Origin: Chloroflexota bacterium
GTDB lineage: Bacteria > Chloroflexota > UBA6077 > CF-72
Direction: 5' to 3'
DNA length: 8,533 bases
Assembly: GCA_019242065.1 (NCBI GenBank)
Contig: JAFAWJ010000925.1
Coordinates: 1-8,533, forward strand
Shown piece after piece: positions 6,637-8,533 of the stretch (position 1 is its first letter; each line of letters starts with the position of its first letter). Position numbers and translations under genes: made by a program. Below the pieces are notes generated by a model that ran no database searches, was not told the DNA's origin, and worked only from the letters and a program-made list of their open reading frames with translations.

Positions 6637-7616
6637 CAGGTGTTGCCCGCGTCGCGCAGGCTGCGACCGGTCAGATTGAGGAAGACGTCGTCGAGGGTCG
6701 GCTGGTGCGCGGAAGCCGAGACAACCTCGACACCGCCGGCGGACAGACGGCCAAGCACGCGCGGCATGGCGTGCGCGGCGGCCGCCACATGCAGCACGAG
6801 CGCAGCGCCGCCGTCGGCGAGTGGCTGGATCTCGGTGGCCTGGACCTCGGCGCCACTGCCGTTGGCCTCGAGCTGGGTGCGCGCCAGGTCCACCTGCGTC
6901 GCGGGCACGACCACGGTCAGGCGATCGCCGGCCTGCTGGCGCTTGAGCGCGTCGGCGGTGTCGTCGGCAATGATGCGACCGTGGTCGACGATGATGACGC
7001 GCTCGGCCATGGCGTCGGCTTCTTCGAGGTAGTGGGTGGTGAGCACGATGGTGGTGCCATGTTCGCGGCGAATGCGCATGATGTGCTCCCAGAGATTGGC
7101 GCGGTTTTGAGGGTCCATGCCCGTCGACGGCTCGTCCAGGAACAGCAGTCGGGGCGCGTGGATCAGGCCCATCGCAATATCCAGGCGCCGCTTCTGTCCG
7201 CCTGAGAGGGAGCTGACTTTGCGCATGCGGAGCTCGGCAAGGTCCAGCGACACCATGAGCTCCTCGCCCCGGCGCGCCGCGTCGCGCGCGGTCATGCCGT
7301 AGAAGAGGCCTTGCATGCGCAGTTCGTCCCAGACGCGGTAGTTGTGGCCTGCGCCCTCCTTCTGGCCGATGTAGCCGATGCGCCGGCGGACGCCGGCCGG
7401 GTCGCGAGTGACGTCTACCCCGTCGATGATGGCGGTGCCGGACGTGGGCGGCAGCAGGCTGGTCAGCATGTGCAGGGTCGTAGATTTCCCGGCACCGTTC
7501 GGGCCCAGGAATGCGACGAGCTCGCCTTCGGCCACGTCGAGGTCGATTCCGCGAACCGCCTCGATGACCTCTTTGCCAACCCTGAAGGTACGGGTCAGCC
7601 GCCGGGCCTGGATCAT
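6636..7616 (-). CDS. ABC exporter ATP-binding protein, DrrA-like
   Basis: Predicted product of 326 residues, a complete nucleotide-binding subunit. Motifs in order: Walker A GPNGAGKST (38-46), Q-loop Gln85 in GYIGQKEGAG, signature LSGGQ (137-141), Walker B LLFLDEP (157-163) with catalytic Glu162, the D-loop STGMDP, and switch His195 in TTHYLEEAD. The section after the Q-loop (RVWDELRMQGLFYGM) fits the DrrA-type branch. Residues from about 230 to 326 form the extra C-terminal domain of drug-exporter ATPases, ending TLDDVFLNLTGRSLRD, the usual family tail. The start at 7616 is well supported by GGAGGAAGG directly upstream. The downstream permease overlaps by one base. Upstream, across 66 bp, lies a divergent AfsR-like ATPase that could be a local regulator (inference). 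Confidence 0.94.
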   Translation of the reverse strand: MIQARRLTRTFRVGKEVIEAVRGIDLDVAEGELVAFLGPNGAGKSTTLHMLTSLLPPTSGTAIIDGVDVTRDPAGVRRRIGYIGQKEGAGHNYRVWDELRMQGLFYGMTARDAARRGEELMVSLDLAELRMRKVSSLSGGQKRRLDIAMGLIHAPRLLFLDEPSTGMDPQNRANLWEHIMRIRREHGTTIVLTTHYLEEADAMAERVIIVDHGRIIADDTADALKRQQAGDRLTVVVPATQVDLARTQLEANGSGAEVQATEIQPLADGGAALVLHVAAAAHAMPRVLGRLSAGGVEVVSASAHQPTLDDVFLNLTGRSLRDAGNT

Positions 7617-7625
7617 CCTTCCTCC
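7617..7625 (-). promoter_or_regulatory. Ribosome binding site of the exporter ATPase
   Basis: The minus strand reads GGAGGAAGG immediately before ATG. The GGAGG core is four bases from the start, a little tight but very strong. On the plus strand the same bases are pyrimidine-rich, so the in-frame plus-strand ATG at 7626 has no ribosome site. Confidence 0.7.
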
Positions 7626-7654
7626 ATGTCAAAACACCCTACTCTGCGAAGCGA

Positions 7655-7669
7655 CAGCGAAGTACGCTG
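7655..7669. repeat. Small inverted repeat in the exporter/regulator divergent spacer
   Basis: CAGCG (7655-7659) and CGCTG (7665-7669) form a perfect 5-bp inverted repeat around AAGTA. It overlaps a direct repeat GCGAAG at 7646-7651 and 7657-7662 (period 11, about one helical turn). Both lie in the 66-bp gap between the divergent ATPase genes, where an operator would be expected. Such short repeats can arise by chance in GC-rich DNA. Confidence 0.25.
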
Positions 7670-7682
7670 CGGGCAGGCCCCA

Positions 7683-8533
7683 ATGGAAAATACGGTTCGA
7701 GGGCAGCGGCCTGCGCGGCGGCGGTTGGCGCCTGCGCGTCGACGGTGGGCGCGGCGTGCGGCGCATCCACGCGGACAGGCCGGCAATCTGCCACGCGAGC
7801 TGACGACCTTCATCGGTCGCCAGCACCAGGTCGAACAGGTCTCGCTAGCGTTGGGCACGGCCGGGCTGGTCACCCTGGTGGGTCCGGGCGGTGTCGGCAA
7901 GACGCGCCTCGCTCTGCGCATTGCCGCGGCGCTGAAGGCGAACTACGCGCACGGTGCATGGCTGGCGGAGCTCGCGCCGGTGACCGACGCGCACGGTGTC
8001 GTGGCGGCGGTCGCCGACGCCCTTGCTGTGCGTGAACGACCCGGCCAGGACCTGCTCACGTCACTCCGCATGGCCTTGCAGCCGCGCCAGATGCTGCTGG
8101 TGCTGGATAACTGCGAACACGTCCTGCAGAGCTGCGCCGAACTCGTCACGGCGCTGCTGCGAACCTGCGATAGCCTCTCGATTCTGGCTACAAGCCGACG
8201 ACCCCTGGGCGTTTCAGGTGAGGTTGTGTCTCCGGTCGGGCCGCTGCCAATCGCGAGCACGCACGAACCCATCGACACCATGATCGAGTGCGATGCCGTA
8301 CAACTCCTGGCGGCGGGCATCGAGGCGGCGCAGCCAGGCTTCGCCCTCGACCCGTCTAGCGCGGTGCTGGCGGGTGAGATCTGCCACCTGGTCGACGGTT
8401 TGCCGCTGGGCATCGAGCTCGCCGCGTCGCGGGCCAGGACCATGACGCTGACCGAGATCGCCACAGGTCTGAGTGATCCGCTGCGTTTGCTCACACTCGG
8501 GCCGAGCACAGCTCCGACGCGCCAGCAGACCTT
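7683..8533 (+). CDS. AfsR/LuxR-like signalling ATPase (NB-ARC/STAND type), N-terminal part, cut by window end
   Basis: The frame is open to the last base, giving 283 visible codons. From residue 35 it reads NLPRELTTFIGRQHQVEQV, the usual opening of AfsR-like and LuxR-associated STAND ATPases. Then come Walker A GPGGVGKT (67-74), Walker B MLLVLDNCEH (137-146), the sensor region ILATSRRPLG (167-176, where most relatives have SREPLG), and GLPLGIELAASRAR (239-252) of the winged-helix part. It stops at RQQT, just where homologues begin a RxQTL segment. The unseen C-terminus could hold TPR repeats, a LuxR-type HTH domain or another output, so the role as transcriptional regulator is inference. Start choice is uncertain: ATG 7683 has a weak GGGCAGG and gives an Arg-rich 34-residue leader; ATG 7626 lies only nine bases from the divergent start; TTG 7725 would trim most of the leader. 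Confidence 0.85.
   Translation, partial: MENTVRGQRPARRRLAPARRRWARRAAHPRGQAGNLPRELTTFIGRQHQVEQVSLALGTAGLVTLVGPGGVGKTRLALRIAAALKANYAHGAWLAELAPVTDAHGVVAAVADALAVRERPGQDLLTSLRMALQPRQMLLVLDNCEHVLQSCAELVTALLRTCDSLSILATSRRPLGVSGEVVSPVGPLPIASTHEPIDTMIECDAVQLLAAGIEAAQPGFALDPSSAVLAGEICHLVDGLPLGIELAASRARTMTLTEIATGLSDPLRLLTLGPSTAPTRQQT

Noticed and set aside
5821..7032. 403-codon plus-strand open frame
   Set aside because: It is antisense to the exporter permease and ATPase, which show complete family motifs on the other strand.
6637..7632. Upstream part of the long minus-strand frame that contains the exporter permease
   Set aside because: It is a shifted-frame shadow of the ATPase gene, Arg/Pro/His-rich; the permease begins at the TGATG overlap at 6636.
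7627..7632. Perfect minus-strand TTGACA just upstream of the exporter ATPase
   Set aside because: A -10 box at normal spacing would fall inside the coding region (AGGCCC, no match), so it cannot be the promoter of the gene.

Overview
The window reads as a GC-rich bacterial chromosome segment, most likely from a Chloroflexota member. The basis is style rather than a marker gene: two solute-binding lipoproteins carry twin-arginine signals followed by long Ala/Pro/Thr-rich linkers, and there is an AfsR-type signalling ATPase beginning NLPRELTTFIGR. Both are common in Chloroflexota, but some Actinomycetota share them, so the phylum is an inference. No rRNA, tRNA, mobile element, CRISPR array or phage gene was seen.

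Layout. (a) 1-34: the last ten codons of a plus-strand gene, possibly an amidohydrolase. (b) 46-2190, minus strand: a family 5 (peptide/opine-type) ABC solute-binding lipoprotein, followed 30 bp downstream by a small VOC-fold protein. (c) 2191-2324: a compact divergent promoter region with a direct repeat lying over both proposed -35 boxes. (d) 2325-4088, plus: a family 1 (sugar/oligosaccharide-type) solute-binding lipoprotein. (e) 4089-4285: a spacer that holds a 44-codon, coding-like open stretch without a start codon, possibly a gene remnant. (f) 4286-5855, plus: a HAD-family phosphatase and a YihY/BrkB-type membrane protein, probably co-transcribed. (g) 5872-7616, minus: a DrrAB-type ABC exporter, whose ATPase and permease genes overlap by one base (TGATG). 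(h) 7617-7682: a short divergent spacer with a small inverted repeat. (i) 7683-8533, plus: the N-terminal part of an AfsR/LuxR-like NB-ARC-type ATPase regulator, cut by the window end.

How the genes may work together. The two binding proteins belong to different importer classes, but no import permease or import ATPase lies in the window, so each would have to use permeases encoded elsewhere. Their shared promoter region suggests coordinated or reciprocal control. The exporter and the divergent STAND-type ATPase could form a local sensor/efflux unit, which is inference from gene order. The HAD protein and YihY are housekeeping or metabolic genes of unknown substrate. No clearly new system was found. 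The most worthwhile leads are the promoter architecture between the two binding proteins, the unexplained coding-like stretch at 4102-4236, and the regulator beside the exporter.
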